DNA of 8,467 nt from UBA6921 sp031363085 (GTDB taxonomy: Bacteria; Pseudomonadota; Gammaproteobacteria; SG8-11). Each line of letters begins with the position of its first letter. Position 1 is the stretch's first letter. The stretch covers positions 1 to 8,467 of the forward strand of contig JANLTU010000035.1 in the NCBI GenBank assembly GCA_031363085.1. Reading direction: 5' to 3'. The translations under genes were made by a program, and so were the position numbers. Positions 1 through 5,996 of this stretch are shown in pieces. The notes beneath the pieces were generated by a model. It made no database searches, was not told the origin of the DNA, and saw only the letters and a program-made list of their open reading frames with translations.

Positions 1-97
1 TAAGCACGGGAACATCGCCAGCGTGATTAGAGAGGCTAACGAAAGCCCCAACTAGCAAGGCAGCAAAACTATGGAAACGATACGAAGTCCTACGCAT
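1..97 (-). CDS. Secreted protein of unknown function, N-terminus only (runs off the left edge)
   Basis: An ATG at 97-95 opens a reading frame that stays open to the window edge, giving 32 codons. The translation begins MRRTSYRFHSFAALLVGAFV and continues SLSNHAGDVPVL. This has the shape of a Sec signal peptide: an R-rich start, a hydrophobic core at about residues 10-22, and a likely cleavage after NHA. A G-rich stretch (GGGGGTC) lies seven bases upstream of the ATG and could serve as ribosome binding site. The gene is on the same strand as the two SUMF1-fold genes to its right and lies downstream of them, so it could belong to the same transcription unit despite a gap of about 290 bases. The mature protein is almost wholly outside the window and I cannot assign a family. 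Export is inferred from the signal peptide alone. Confidence 0.6.
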   Translation of the reverse strand, partial: MRRTSYRFHSFAALLVGAFVSLSNHAGDVPVL

Positions 98-389
98 AAA
101 ACGACCCCCAATTAATAAATGAGCATTACCATCACACAGCGAAATCACACTGCATTATCGCCACTTGCACTCGCTCTTAATTCGAGCCCCACAAGCATAC
201 ATGAGGTTCGTCATGACTTGGAGGTAGCAATCGGTGTGGGCGTTCCCGGCTCCAGATATGCCACTGGCGCTCCCGCTGTAGGCAGTGCGTGGGCTGAACG
301 AGCATCGAGCCACGATGCGAATAGGCGCGCATGCACGGAACACCTTCAACAAAGACCTCCACACTAATTTAGAGCGACTTACAACTTGC
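98..389. other. Interval without a confident gene
   Basis: This 292-base stretch separates the SUMF1-fold lipoprotein gene from the partial secreted-protein gene. Open frames exist on both strands, but their translations look like chance: rich in R, H, C and S, with no hydrophobic core or recognisable motif. The only one with a good ribosome binding site is listed separately at 155-349. I saw no strong terminator hairpin here. The interval could be a long leader of the downstream gene or the remains of a decayed gene. Confidence 0.5.
155..349 (-). CDS. Possible small cysteine-rich protein, 64 aa (doubtful)
   Basis: A TTG codon at 349-347 is preceded at a six-base spacing by a perfect GGAGG (360-356). 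It opens a 64-codon frame ending in TAA at 157-155. The product would hold five cysteines (about residues 7, 16, 41, 53 and 60) and start M-KVFRACAPIRI. It has no clear signal peptide, heme motif or known domain. The frame sits 40 bases downstream of the SUMF1-fold lipoprotein stop on the same strand. The well-placed ribosome binding site is the only argument for it. Its composition and codon choice are also compatible with non-coding DNA, so it is recorded as a candidate only. Confidence 0.22.
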   Translation of the reverse strand: MKVFRACAPIRIVARCSFSPRTAYSGSASGISGAGNAHTDCYLQVMTNLMYACGARIKSECKWR

Positions 390-1340
390 TTAACCGTCCC
401 GCACGCAGCGCAGCCCCACATCATCACTTTCCATTTCGGGTTCGGCGAACTGGCGTGTCGAGGCGCGGTAAAAATAGCGGATACCGTAGTGCCCGACACC
501 GCCGCTGCCGCCGCGAATGACTTTATTCTTTTTGCCGAATTCCTTGCTGCGATAGTCGGAGCCGGGATAGGCGTCGTACCAGTCTTGTACCCATTCCCAG
601 GCGTTGCCGGCCATGTCGTGCGCGCCGAACGGTGACTTGCTCAGCGGATACGAGCCGACTGGCGCGATGCCTTCTTCGTAACGGCCGTCTTCACCAGTGC
701 CGACGATTTTCGGGTTCCACTCGTTACCCCACGGAAATTCCTGGCCGCCGGTGCCGCGCGCGGCTTTTTCCCACTCGGCTTCGCTGGGCAGGCGCGCACC
801 GCGCCACACGCAAAACGCATACGCTTCCACCCAGCTCATGCCGCCGGCGGGCAGTGCGTCTTGTGCTTTTTGTTGCGCTTGCAGTGCGGCGATGAGCGCC
901 TCTTTGCTCATGTCGCGCGTGTCCTTGTCGAGCTTGAACACGTCGGTTGCCAGCGTGCGTAATGCCTCTACTGTTTTGCTTTGTAATTGAGCAGGCGTGT
1001 AGACGTAACCGTTTTCGGTCCACATCAGCAAGGGTTTGCGGGCGGTGCCTTGCACAAAAATTTTGTACTGCGCGTTGCTGACTTCGAAGGTGTCGATGTA
1101 AAAACCCGGCACGGTTATTTTTTGCTGCGGATGCTCGTCGAGAAACAACGGCGCGGCAAAACCGTAACGTTGCTGCAAGCCCTCGGTGTCGACGGCATTG
1201 CTGCCGCGCACAAAGTCGCCACCCGGCACCGGCACCATCGGCACCTGCAGCGCTGCGCCGGGTGCGGCCGTGTGCGCGGCATCTCTGCCGCAGGCTGCAA
1301 GCACACCGATACACACCATGCCTATTCCGACAAACCGCAT
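390..1340 (-). CDS. SUMF1/FGE-fold lipoprotein lacking the catalytic cysteine pair
   Basis: This is a 316-residue protein of the formylglycine-generating-enzyme/SUMF1 fold (PF03781 type). The ATG at 1340 is chosen because a GGGAGG ribosome binding site lies just upstream and the protein then begins with a lipoprotein signal peptide. The lipobox is LAAC with Cys17, and a frame extending further upstream has no such logic. The fold covers about residues 35-314: a VPGGDFVRGS opening, the EVSNAQY segment, RLPSEAEWEKAARG (183-196), FPWGNEW (203-209), DMAGNAWEWVQDWY (242-255) and a GLRCVRDG end. Genuine FGE carries two copper-binding cysteines after the RGGS motif. Here the segment after RGGS (276-279) reads GGVGHYGIRYFYR with no cysteine, so formylglycine synthesis is unlikely. 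A helical, charged insertion at about 115-165 is absent from the neighbouring paralogue. It is probably anchored in the periplasm. Families with this fold include NirV, EgtB and PvdO, and I cannot choose among them. Confidence 0.9.
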   Translation of the reverse strand: MRFVGIGMVCIGVLAACGRDAAHTAAPGAALQVPMVPVPGGDFVRGSNAVDTEGLQQRYGFAAPLFLDEHPQQKITVPGFYIDTFEVSNAQYKIFVQGTARKPLLMWTENGYVYTPAQLQSKTVEALRTLATDVFKLDKDTRDMSKEALIAALQAQQKAQDALPAGGMSWVEAYAFCVWRGARLPSEAEWEKAARGTGGQEFPWGNEWNPKIVGTGEDGRYEEGIAPVGSYPLSKSPFGAHDMAGNAWEWVQDWYDAYPGSDYRSKEFGKKNKVIRGGSGGVGHYGIRYFYRASTRQFAEPEMESDDVGLRCVRDG

Positions 1341-1362
1341 GAGCCCTCCCGATTGTTCACGC

Positions 1363-1392
1363 TGTAGGGGCGTTGCGTGCTGCGCCCCTACA
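1363..1392. repeat. Perfect 10-bp inverted repeat between the two SUMF1-fold genes
   Basis: TGTAGGGGCG at 1363-1372 and its exact reverse complement CGCCCCTACA at 1383-1392 flank a 10-base loop. The hairpin fills most of the 58-base gap between the two minus-strand genes. On the transcribed strand it is not followed by a T-run, so it is not a standard intrinsic terminator. It could stabilise or attenuate the mRNA between the cistrons. GTAGGGGCG/CGCCCCTAC palindromes are, to my recollection, also found as dispersed REP-like repeats in bacterial genomes; that identity is not shown by this window. Confidence 0.75.
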
Positions 1393-1398
1393 AAAAAG

Positions 1399-2355
1399 TC
1401 ACTTCGCATCTTTCGCGCAACGAAATCCAAAGCTGTCGTTTTTGGTGCGCACCGCGAAAAATGCGCGGTTGAACACCGGCGCGGACACGCCGCACTGATA
1501 AAACGAGCAGTCGAACCACGAGCCACCCTTCAAGGTTTTGTAACGCTCGCCGTAATTTTCCGACGCCACTTTGTTGCCGGGATACGGTTGATACCACGAA
1601 TCCGTCCACTCCCAGACATTGCCCGACAGGTCGTACACGCCGTAAGGGCTCTTGCCCGCTTCAAACGCGCCGACCGGCGTAGTGTCGCCGAACGCGCCCA
1701 ATTCTTTCCAGCGCGCCGGCACGTTAGCCTTGTGCGGATCGAACTCATTGCCCCATGGAAAGGTGCGCCCATCGGTACCGCGCGCGGCTTTCTCCCACTC
1801 CTGATCGGTGGGCAAGCGCTTGCCGGCCCACGCGCAATAGTCGTGCGCATCCTCCCAACTGACATTGATCACCGGGTGATCAACCTTGCCTTCCGAATAA
1901 GTGCGATTTTTAAAATGAATTGGCGAACGGCGCTCAGTTGCTTTAATGAATTGCTCGTATTGCAGGTTGGTCACTTCATATTTATCGATGTAAAACGCAG
2001 CGAGCTTGACTTTATGCTGTGGACCTTCGTCGGCCAAACGCGTGTCGGTACCCATGATGAACTCGCCGGCCGGCACCAACACCATCGGGTTGGGATCACC
2101 ACCGATGCGCGTATCGTTGTACAACAGCGGCACACTCATGCCCAGCGCCGCCGCAACCTTGCCTGACACAGCAAACTTAGCCGGCGCAGGCGCGGCTGCT
2201 TGCGCGGCGATCCGGATTTGCTCCGCGCTGTGGCATTGCGCGCAGCCCTGCGCGACATCCGAAGGAAACTGGTTGTGACATCTAACGCAATCAGGATCAG
2301 CCTCTGCCAACGCTGCCGCCAAACAGCCGAGCAACAGCAAAATACTTCCCCGCAC
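1399..2355 (-). CDS. Diheme c-type cytochrome motifs fused to a SUMF1/FGE-fold domain
   Basis: The product is about 318 residues if the GTG at 2355 is used. That start gives a compact signal peptide (residues 2-17, cleavage after AALA). No in-frame ATG exists before the frame runs into the divergent oxygenase gene, and a GTG near 2427 is an alternative. After the signal come two heme-attachment motifs, CVRCH (23-27) and CAQCH (38-42), then an Ala/Pro-rich linker. The SUMF1 fold spans about 88-316: MVLVPAGEFIMGT, EVTNLQY, RLPTDQEWEKAARGT (180-194), FPWGNEF, DLSGNVWEWTDSWY and a GFRCAKD end. After KGGSW lie C283 and C288. This CX4C spacing matches the copper-binding pair of true FGE, although it is shifted by about one residue relative to GGS. 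Export and covalent heme point to a periplasmic redox protein. The downstream paralogue lies 58 bases away and is probably cotranscribed. The substrate is unknown. Confidence 0.88.
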   Translation of the reverse strand: MRGSILLLLGCLAAALAEADPDCVRCHNQFPSDVAQGCAQCHSAEQIRIAAQAAAPAPAKFAVSGKVAAALGMSVPLLYNDTRIGGDPNPMVLVPAGEFIMGTDTRLADEGPQHKVKLAAFYIDKYEVTNLQYEQFIKATERRSPIHFKNRTYSEGKVDHPVINVSWEDAHDYCAWAGKRLPTDQEWEKAARGTDGRTFPWGNEFDPHKANVPARWKELGAFGDTTPVGAFEAGKSPYGVYDLSGNVWEWTDSWYQPYPGNKVASENYGERYKTLKGGSWFDCSFYQCGVSAPVFNRAFFAVRTKNDSFGFRCAKDAK

Positions 2356-2514
2356 TGAAAACTTATTGCGTAATGGATTGCCGGCCGCGTGGCAGTTTGC
2401 CGTCCGTGGAAGAGCGTGGGTCGTCACGTGGTTCTCGAATACACCAAAACAGTTGGCTGGATACTGAATTGCGTATATTACACACAGCGCCAAACTGAAA
2501 CACTGAGGGCACCA
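2356..2514. promoter_or_regulatory. Divergent intergenic region with a candidate promoter for the oxygenase
   Basis: This gap separates the minus-strand cytochrome-SUMF1 gene from the plus-strand 2OG oxygenase. On the plus strand TTGGCT (2453-2458) and TATATT (2474-2479) resemble -35 and -10 boxes of a housekeeping promoter. Their 15-base spacing is short. Transcription would start near 2486, about 30 bases before the TTG start. No convincing pair was seen for the minus-strand gene. The assignment is by eye only. Confidence 0.35.
2505..2509 (+). promoter_or_regulatory. Ribosome binding site deciding a TTG start
   Basis: GAGGG lies five to six bases before the TTG at 2515. No comparable site precedes the ATG at 2389. 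That ATG would also add 42 residues of non-homologous character and overlap the divergent gene's leader. Confidence 0.6.
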
Positions 2515-3153
2515 TTGAAAACCGAAGTTAGCAACAACGACACCACCGAGCAGGTCGCTGAACACATCACCGCAACGCTGGCGCAGCAAGGCTGGTGCGT
2601 CACGCCTAACTTTATCGACCACCTCACCTGCACCACACTGGCGGCCGAAGCCGAGCACTCTTGGGCACAGCAGAAATTTAGCGCGGCGCGCATCGGTTCC
2701 GGCACCAACCTGCACGCTGCTGCGGCGCTGCGCGGTGATTCGATTATGTGGCTGGAGCAAGCCGCACTGAGCGCCGCGCAAGGCGTTTATGTGGCGCAAC
2801 TGGAGCGCCTGCGTCTAGCGGTGAATGGCAGATTATTCCTCGGCGCGTTCGAGCTGGAATTACACTTTGCGCGTTATCCCGTCGGGGCGCATTACAGCAA
2901 ACACCTGGATCGACAGGTCCACACGCAAGCACGCGTGGTGTCGTGTATTTTGTATTTGAATCAGGACTGGAGCAATGAAGACGGCGGCCACTTACGTCTT
3001 TACACCGCAGCAGACGATGCAGAACGTTACGTCGACCTCATGCCGCGCGGCGCTACGCTGGTTACTTTCTTAAGCGGCGACTTCCCGCATGAGGTGCTGC
3101 CCGCACGCCGACCACGCCTGAGCATCACCGGCTGGATGCGTGCGCGTGGCTGA
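2515..3153 (+). CDS. 2OG-Fe(II) oxygenase, PPHD-like prolyl hydroxylase
   Basis: With the TTG start at 2515 the protein has 212 residues, close to Pseudomonas PPHD and other bacterial EGL-9/PHD-like enzymes. These use O2 and 2-oxoglutarate to hydroxylate proline; PPHD acts on elongation factor Tu. The double-stranded beta-helix is clear: a YPVGAHYSKHLD segment supplies H130 and D132, PHEVLP supplies H192, and R201 in RPRLSITGW should bind the 2OG carboxylate. The stretch ILYLNQDWSNEDGGHLRLY (145-163) and the LMPRGATLVTFLS block are typical of this subfamily. No signal peptide is present, so it should act in the cytoplasm. It converges on the pentapeptide-repeat gene with only two bases between the stops. 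Membership of the P4Hc/PHD family is firm; EF-Tu as substrate is inferred from the PPHD resemblance. Confidence 0.92.
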   Translation: MKTEVSNNDTTEQVAEHITATLAQQGWCVTPNFIDHLTCTTLAAEAEHSWAQQKFSAARIGSGTNLHAAAALRGDSIMWLEQAALSAAQGVYVAQLERLRLAVNGRLFLGAFELELHFARYPVGAHYSKHLDRQVHTQARVVSCILYLNQDWSNEDGGHLRLYTAADDAERYVDLMPRGATLVTFLSGDFPHEVLPARRPRLSITGWMRARG

Positions 3154-3155
3154 AG

Positions 3156-3500
3156 CTATTTACCGTAACGCAAGCGCGTGCCGTGCAGTAACGACAGGGT
3201 GATTTCTTCCCCCGACAATTCTTTGGGAAACAGGCAACCGGAAATTTTTGCACCGTTGATGCTGGCGCCGTCGAGTTTAGCCTGCGAAAAATCGATGCCG
3301 CGTAAATCGGCCTGGCGAAAATAGCAGCCACTCATATCCAGACCGCTGGCCTCCATGCTGCGCAAGTCCAGACCGCGCATGTCGGTGTCGCGCAAATTGG
3401 GAACCTTGCCGGCGGCTTTATGTGCGTTGAACTCTTTCATTTTATTTTCACGTAACAGCATGTACATGGTGTCTTTGTTTTCATCGGGTCGTTTCAACAT
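3156..3500 (-). CDS. Small pentapeptide-repeat protein
   Basis: This is a 114-residue protein. After a charged helical N-terminus (1-34) come about eleven loosely degenerate pentapeptides (about 36-95), with leucine, phenylalanine or isoleucine at the central positions, for example DLRSM, DMSGC, YFRQA, DLRGI, DFSQA and SINGA. Such repeats fold into a right-handed quadrilateral beta-helix. The C-terminal cap ELSGEEITLSLLHGTRLRY resembles short conserved pentapeptide proteins of gammaproteobacteria that have no known function. Larger family members can mimic DNA (Qnr, MfpA), but this one is too short to assume that. The ATG at 3500 is preceded by GAAGG at about nine bases. No signal peptide or membrane segment is present, so it should be cytoplasmic. 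Confidence 0.88.
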   Translation of the reverse strand: MLKRPDENKDTMYMLLRENKMKEFNAHKAAGKVPNLRDTDMRGLDLRSMEASGLDMSGCYFRQADLRGIDFSQAKLDGASINGAKISGCLFPKELSGEEITLSLLHGTRLRYGK

Positions 3501-3720
3501 GGTGCGTTACCTTCAGGTTAATGCTCTTAATCAGGTTGTCGCCCGGAATACTCCGCTCTTGAGCGACTGTCGTTACCAAGCATAGTCGTTACGGCGCTAA
3601 TCTCCACTGCATCTGAAAACATCATCTTGTATTTTGAACGACACCATCAACAAGCTTCACTTCTGCATATTGGCATCCTCGACTACACTTAAACTGGCGC
3701 CCGCACCTTGACGTGACCGC
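3501..3720. other. Divergent intergenic region, no confident element
   Basis: This 220-base gap lies between the pentapeptide-repeat gene (minus) and the membrane-protein gene (plus), so it should hold promoters in both directions. Minus strand: TTGTTG and TACAAG are 16 bases apart, roughly at 3626-3653. Plus strand: TTCTGC and TACACT near 3662-3690 are 17 bases apart. Both pairs are weak. A tiny inverted repeat CGCTC-TT-GAGCG sits near 3552. I see no convincing gene. Confidence 0.3.
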
Positions 3721-4551
3721 ATGACAAACATCCTAAACTTTCCCGAAATACAATCCGTGGTGTTGCCGTTGTTGGCAGCCGTGCTAATCGGCGCCGGCGC
3801 AGAGCGCCTGGGACGGCTCAACCACGGGATCGGCATGCTTGCCGGATTCATCGTCACGGTGCTGTTCGTTAACGGGGTTGAACTCCTGCCGCTGACGGCG
3901 GCGCGCAAAATTATCGTGCTGGGGATTGCCGCCGCGATCATCGGCGCTATTGCGGACCAGCGCGGCACACGTTGGCTACGGCGCCCACTGCATTTTGTCA
4001 CGCTCAGCGTGCTTGCAAGTGCCTGGGTTCTGGGTGCCGCACTGCTGCGCAAGAGTGGCTTGGCGATGCTGGCAGCGGGTGTGGGCATTGTGCTCTACAC
4101 GGCATGGCTTACCTATTGGCTGGACCGCGTGCGCCATGACGAGCTGCGTGCGACCGCAGCCACAGTGAGCCTGGGCATGGGCACCGGCCTTGCCGCGATT
4201 GTCGGCTCATCCGCCTTGTTCGGGCAGTTGGCGATCTCTATTGGCGCCGCCAGCGGCGGTGTCATGCTATTGGCATTGCTGCAAAAGCAAAATAAAACCG
4301 GTAGCGTGCTCACGCTGCCGGCAGGCGTGTTGTTGGGCTTGATCGGCTGCACCACGGTCGCCTTCGCCGAACTTCCCTGGACGGTGCTGGTCGGATTAGG
4401 GCTGATTCCGTTGGCGGCGCAGTTTATGCCAACTTCGCAGCGCAGGTCGCGCTGGCTGCAAGCGACGGTCTTGACAGTTTCAACTCTGGCGTTGGCCGGC
4501 CTCGTGCTGGGTTACGCTTGGTATTTAGCAAACGGCAGTTCTTACTCATAA
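3721..4551 (+). CDS. Polytopic inner-membrane protein of unknown function
   Basis: This 276-residue protein is very hydrophobic, with about nine or ten likely membrane segments (near residues 11-27, 36-52, 62-78, 90-108, 114-131, 148-187 as two, 197-213, 218-236 and 247-269). Short loops are basic on one side (RGTRWLRR at 81-88, DRVRHDELR at 135-143, QRRSRW at 240-245), which suggests those face the cytoplasm. No catalytic or transport motif is recognised. The ATG at 3721 is the natural start because an in-frame TGA lies four codons upstream; its ribosome binding site is weak. The secreted YceI gene begins 13 bases after its stop, so the two are probably cotranscribed. A role with YceI at the envelope is a guess from context alone. 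Confidence 0.8.
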   Translation: MTNILNFPEIQSVVLPLLAAVLIGAGAERLGRLNHGIGMLAGFIVTVLFVNGVELLPLTAARKIIVLGIAAAIIGAIADQRGTRWLRRPLHFVTLSVLASAWVLGAALLRKSGLAMLAAGVGIVLYTAWLTYWLDRVRHDELRATAATVSLGMGTGLAAIVGSSALFGQLAISIGAASGGVMLLALLQKQNKTGSVLTLPAGVLLGLIGCTTVAFAELPWTVLVGLGLIPLAAQFMPTSQRRSRWLQATVLTVSTLALAGLVLGYAWYLANGSSYS

Positions 4552-4564
4552 CAGGAGAGTTTTC

Positions 4565-5128
4565 ATGCGTAAATTAATTTTGGCAGCGGCTGTTCTTGCA
4601 CTTCCCACCCCGGCAGTTTTCGCCGACAACTACACCATTGATCCTGAGCATACCTTCCCGCATTTTATGATCAGCCACGTCGGTTTTTCTACCATGCATG
4701 GCCGCTTTGATAAGTCCTCCGGCAAGCTCACTCTGGACGTCGCGAAAAAAACCGGCTCGGTAGAAATCACCATCGACGCCACCTCCATCGACACCGCACA
4801 TGCCAAACGCGATCAGCATTTGAAGTCACCGGATTTTTTTAATGCTGGCGAATTTCCGAACATTACCTTCAAGTCGACCAAGGTCACGTTCACCGGCGAC
4901 AAAGTCACCGCGCTGGATGGCGATCTCACCATCATGAAAACCACCAAGCCGGTGACCCTGGCCGTCACCAGCATGAAGTGCGACGTTAATCCCTTCAATA
5001 AAAAATTCGCCTGCGGTTTCGACGCAAACGCTAAAATCAAGCGTTCCGATTTCGGAATCAACTACGGCTTACCGGCTATCGGCGACGACGTCGCCCTGAT
5101 GTTCGAAATTGAGGCCATTAAAGACTAA
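4565..5128 (+). CDS. YceI-family periplasmic lipid/isoprenoid-binding protein
   Basis: This is a 187-residue protein, the normal length for the family. It has a clear Sec signal peptide (MRKLILAAAV...PAVFA, cleavage about A20/D21) and a strong AGGAG ribosome binding site before the ATG. The mature part begins with the family signature DNYTIDPEHT, then HVGFSTMHGRFDKSSGKLTLD, ATSIDTAHAKRDQHLKSPDF (72-91), FPNITFKST and a C-terminal KRSDFGINYGLPAIGDDV block. YceI proteins form a lipocalin-like beta-barrel that holds a polyisoprenoid or similar lipid in the periplasm; the E. coli protein is induced by base. C139 and C150 could form a disulfide. It follows a polytopic membrane protein by 13 bases and ends just before a large hairpin, so it is the last gene of that unit. 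Confidence 0.93.
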   Translation: MRKLILAAAVLALPTPAVFADNYTIDPEHTFPHFMISHVGFSTMHGRFDKSSGKLTLDVAKKTGSVEITIDATSIDTAHAKRDQHLKSPDFFNAGEFPNITFKSTKVTFTGDKVTALDGDLTIMKTTKPVTLAVTSMKCDVNPFNKKFACGFDANAKIKRSDFGINYGLPAIGDDVALMFEIEAIKD

Positions 5129-5130
5129 AC

Positions 5131-5170
5131 AATGGCGCCGACGGGAAAGCCGTTTTCCCCGTCGGCCATT
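5131..5170. terminator. Bidirectional hairpin between convergent genes
   Basis: GCCGACGGGAAA and TTTCCCCGTCGGC pair around a short GCCGT loop with one bulged G, and the AATGG/CCATT flanks extend the stem. It begins three bases after the YceI stop and ends about ten bases before the end of the opposing Nif3-like gene, so it can serve both. The T-run on either strand is weak, so termination strength is uncertain. Confidence 0.7.
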
Positions 5171-5180
5171 CTCACCATCT

Positions 5181-5939
5181 TCACGCCGGATTATCAATCT
5201 CGACATATTCATGCCGTAGGCCAAACTGTTGCGCCAAATGCGCGCCCAGCGCCTGCACTCCATAGCGTTCGGTCGCATGATGTCCCGCCGCAAAAAAATG
5301 CAGCCCAGTTTCACGCGCGATATGCACCGTGTATTCCGAAACCTCACCGCTAAGATAAGCGTCCACCTCCAGCGCTGCCGCGCGCTCGATGTAGCCTTGC
5401 GCGCCGCCACTGCACCACGCGATGGTTTTTATGTGCGCAGCGGCGCCCACAACATGCAGCGGCGCACGCGCCAGTGCGCGCTCGATGTGCGCGGCGAATT
5501 GCGCACCGCTTTGTGCTTGCTGCAAGGTCCCCGTCCGCAGCATGTTCGGCCCGCTGTCGGTCGCATATGCACCGGTAACATTTATGTCAAGCACCTGCGC
5601 CAAGCGCGCGTTGTTGCCTAACTCTGCGTGCGCGTCCAACGGCAGATGATAGGCAAGCAAGCTCATGTCGGCACGCAACAAACGCTGCAAGCGCTGCTTC
5701 TTATAACCGACCACACGCGCATCTTCACCCTTCCAGAAATAGCCGTGATGCACCAACACGGCGTCGGCGTTGAGCGCCAGCGCCGCATCCAGTAAGCGTG
5801 CGCTGGCGCTGACACCGCTCACCAGCGTGTGCACCTGCGCGCGACCTTCTACTTGCAAGCCATTCGGACAGTAATCTTTGAAGGCGCCGACATTAAGCAA
5901 TGCGTCGGTATACGTTACCAGCTCGTGCAACATGACCAT
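5181..5939 (-). CDS. ybgI: Nif3-like dinuclear metal-centre protein (YbgI/DUF34 type)
   Basis: This 252-residue protein matches E. coli YbgI along its length: DYCPNGLQVEG (22-32), VSGVSAS, DAVLVHHGYFWKGED (59-73), HLPLDAHAELGNNARLA (98-114), GGAQGYIERA, LSGEVSEYT, GHHATERYG (219-227) and a closing IDNPA. Expected metal ligands are H64, H65, D102, H220 and E224, which hold two metals in a toroidal hexamer. The biochemical role of the family is unsettled; metal handling and a GTP-cyclohydrolase-like fold have been proposed. The ATG at 5939 has GGGGA seven bases upstream, whereas the second ATG two codons later would be too far from it. It is divergent from the AlgW/DegS-type protease, as I recall for Pseudomonas. 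Confidence 0.93.
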   Translation of the reverse strand: MVMLHELVTYTDALLNVGAFKDYCPNGLQVEGRAQVHTLVSGVSASARLLDAALALNADAVLVHHGYFWKGEDARVVGYKKQRLQRLLRADMSLLAYHLPLDAHAELGNNARLAQVLDINVTGAYATDSGPNMLRTGTLQQAQSGAQFAAHIERALARAPLHVVGAAAHIKTIAWCSGGAQGYIERAAALEVDAYLSGEVSEYTVHIARETGLHFFAAGHHATERYGVQALGAHLAQQFGLRHEYVEIDNPA

Positions 5940-5996
5940 GCGAATTTCCCCGTGTTACGTTATAGTCGCGCGAAATGATCGAGTTGTAATATTCGA
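5940..5996. promoter_or_regulatory. Short divergent promoter region
   Basis: Only 57 bases separate the Nif3-like and protease genes. The sequence GTTATAGT at 5959-5966 offers TATAGT as a -10 box on the plus strand, and its reverse complement offers TATAAC on the minus strand. No good -35 box is visible for either, and the protease ATG lacks a strong ribosome binding site. One promoter may lie inside the opposing gene. Confidence 0.3.

Noticed and set aside
119..367. Plus-strand frame of 82 codons near the left edge
   Set aside because: It has no ribosome binding site, no domain and a chance-like composition, and it lies opposite the leader of a likely real gene.
724..1314. Minus-strand frame of 196 codons inside the SUMF1 lipoprotein gene
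   Set aside because: It is a shifted frame of the real gene with an arginine-rich, low-order translation.
1186..2166. Long plus-strand open frame of 326 codons across both SUMF1-fold genes
   Set aside because: It is antisense to two clearly coding genes, and its translation is rich in R, H and A without any domain. The length comes from the codon bias of the opposite strand.
2389..2514. N-terminal extension of the oxygenase from the ATG at 2389
   Set aside because: It has no ribosome binding site and no family resemblance in the added 42 residues, and it would cover the promoter-like boxes at 2453-2479.
2356..2799. Long N-terminal extension of the cytochrome-SUMF1 protein from the ATG at 2799
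   Set aside because: It would run antisense through the oxygenase gene and bury the signal peptide about 150 residues inside the protein.
5229..5621. Plus-strand frame of 130 codons opposite the Nif3-like gene
   Set aside because: It is a shadow of a well-conserved gene, with no motif of its own.
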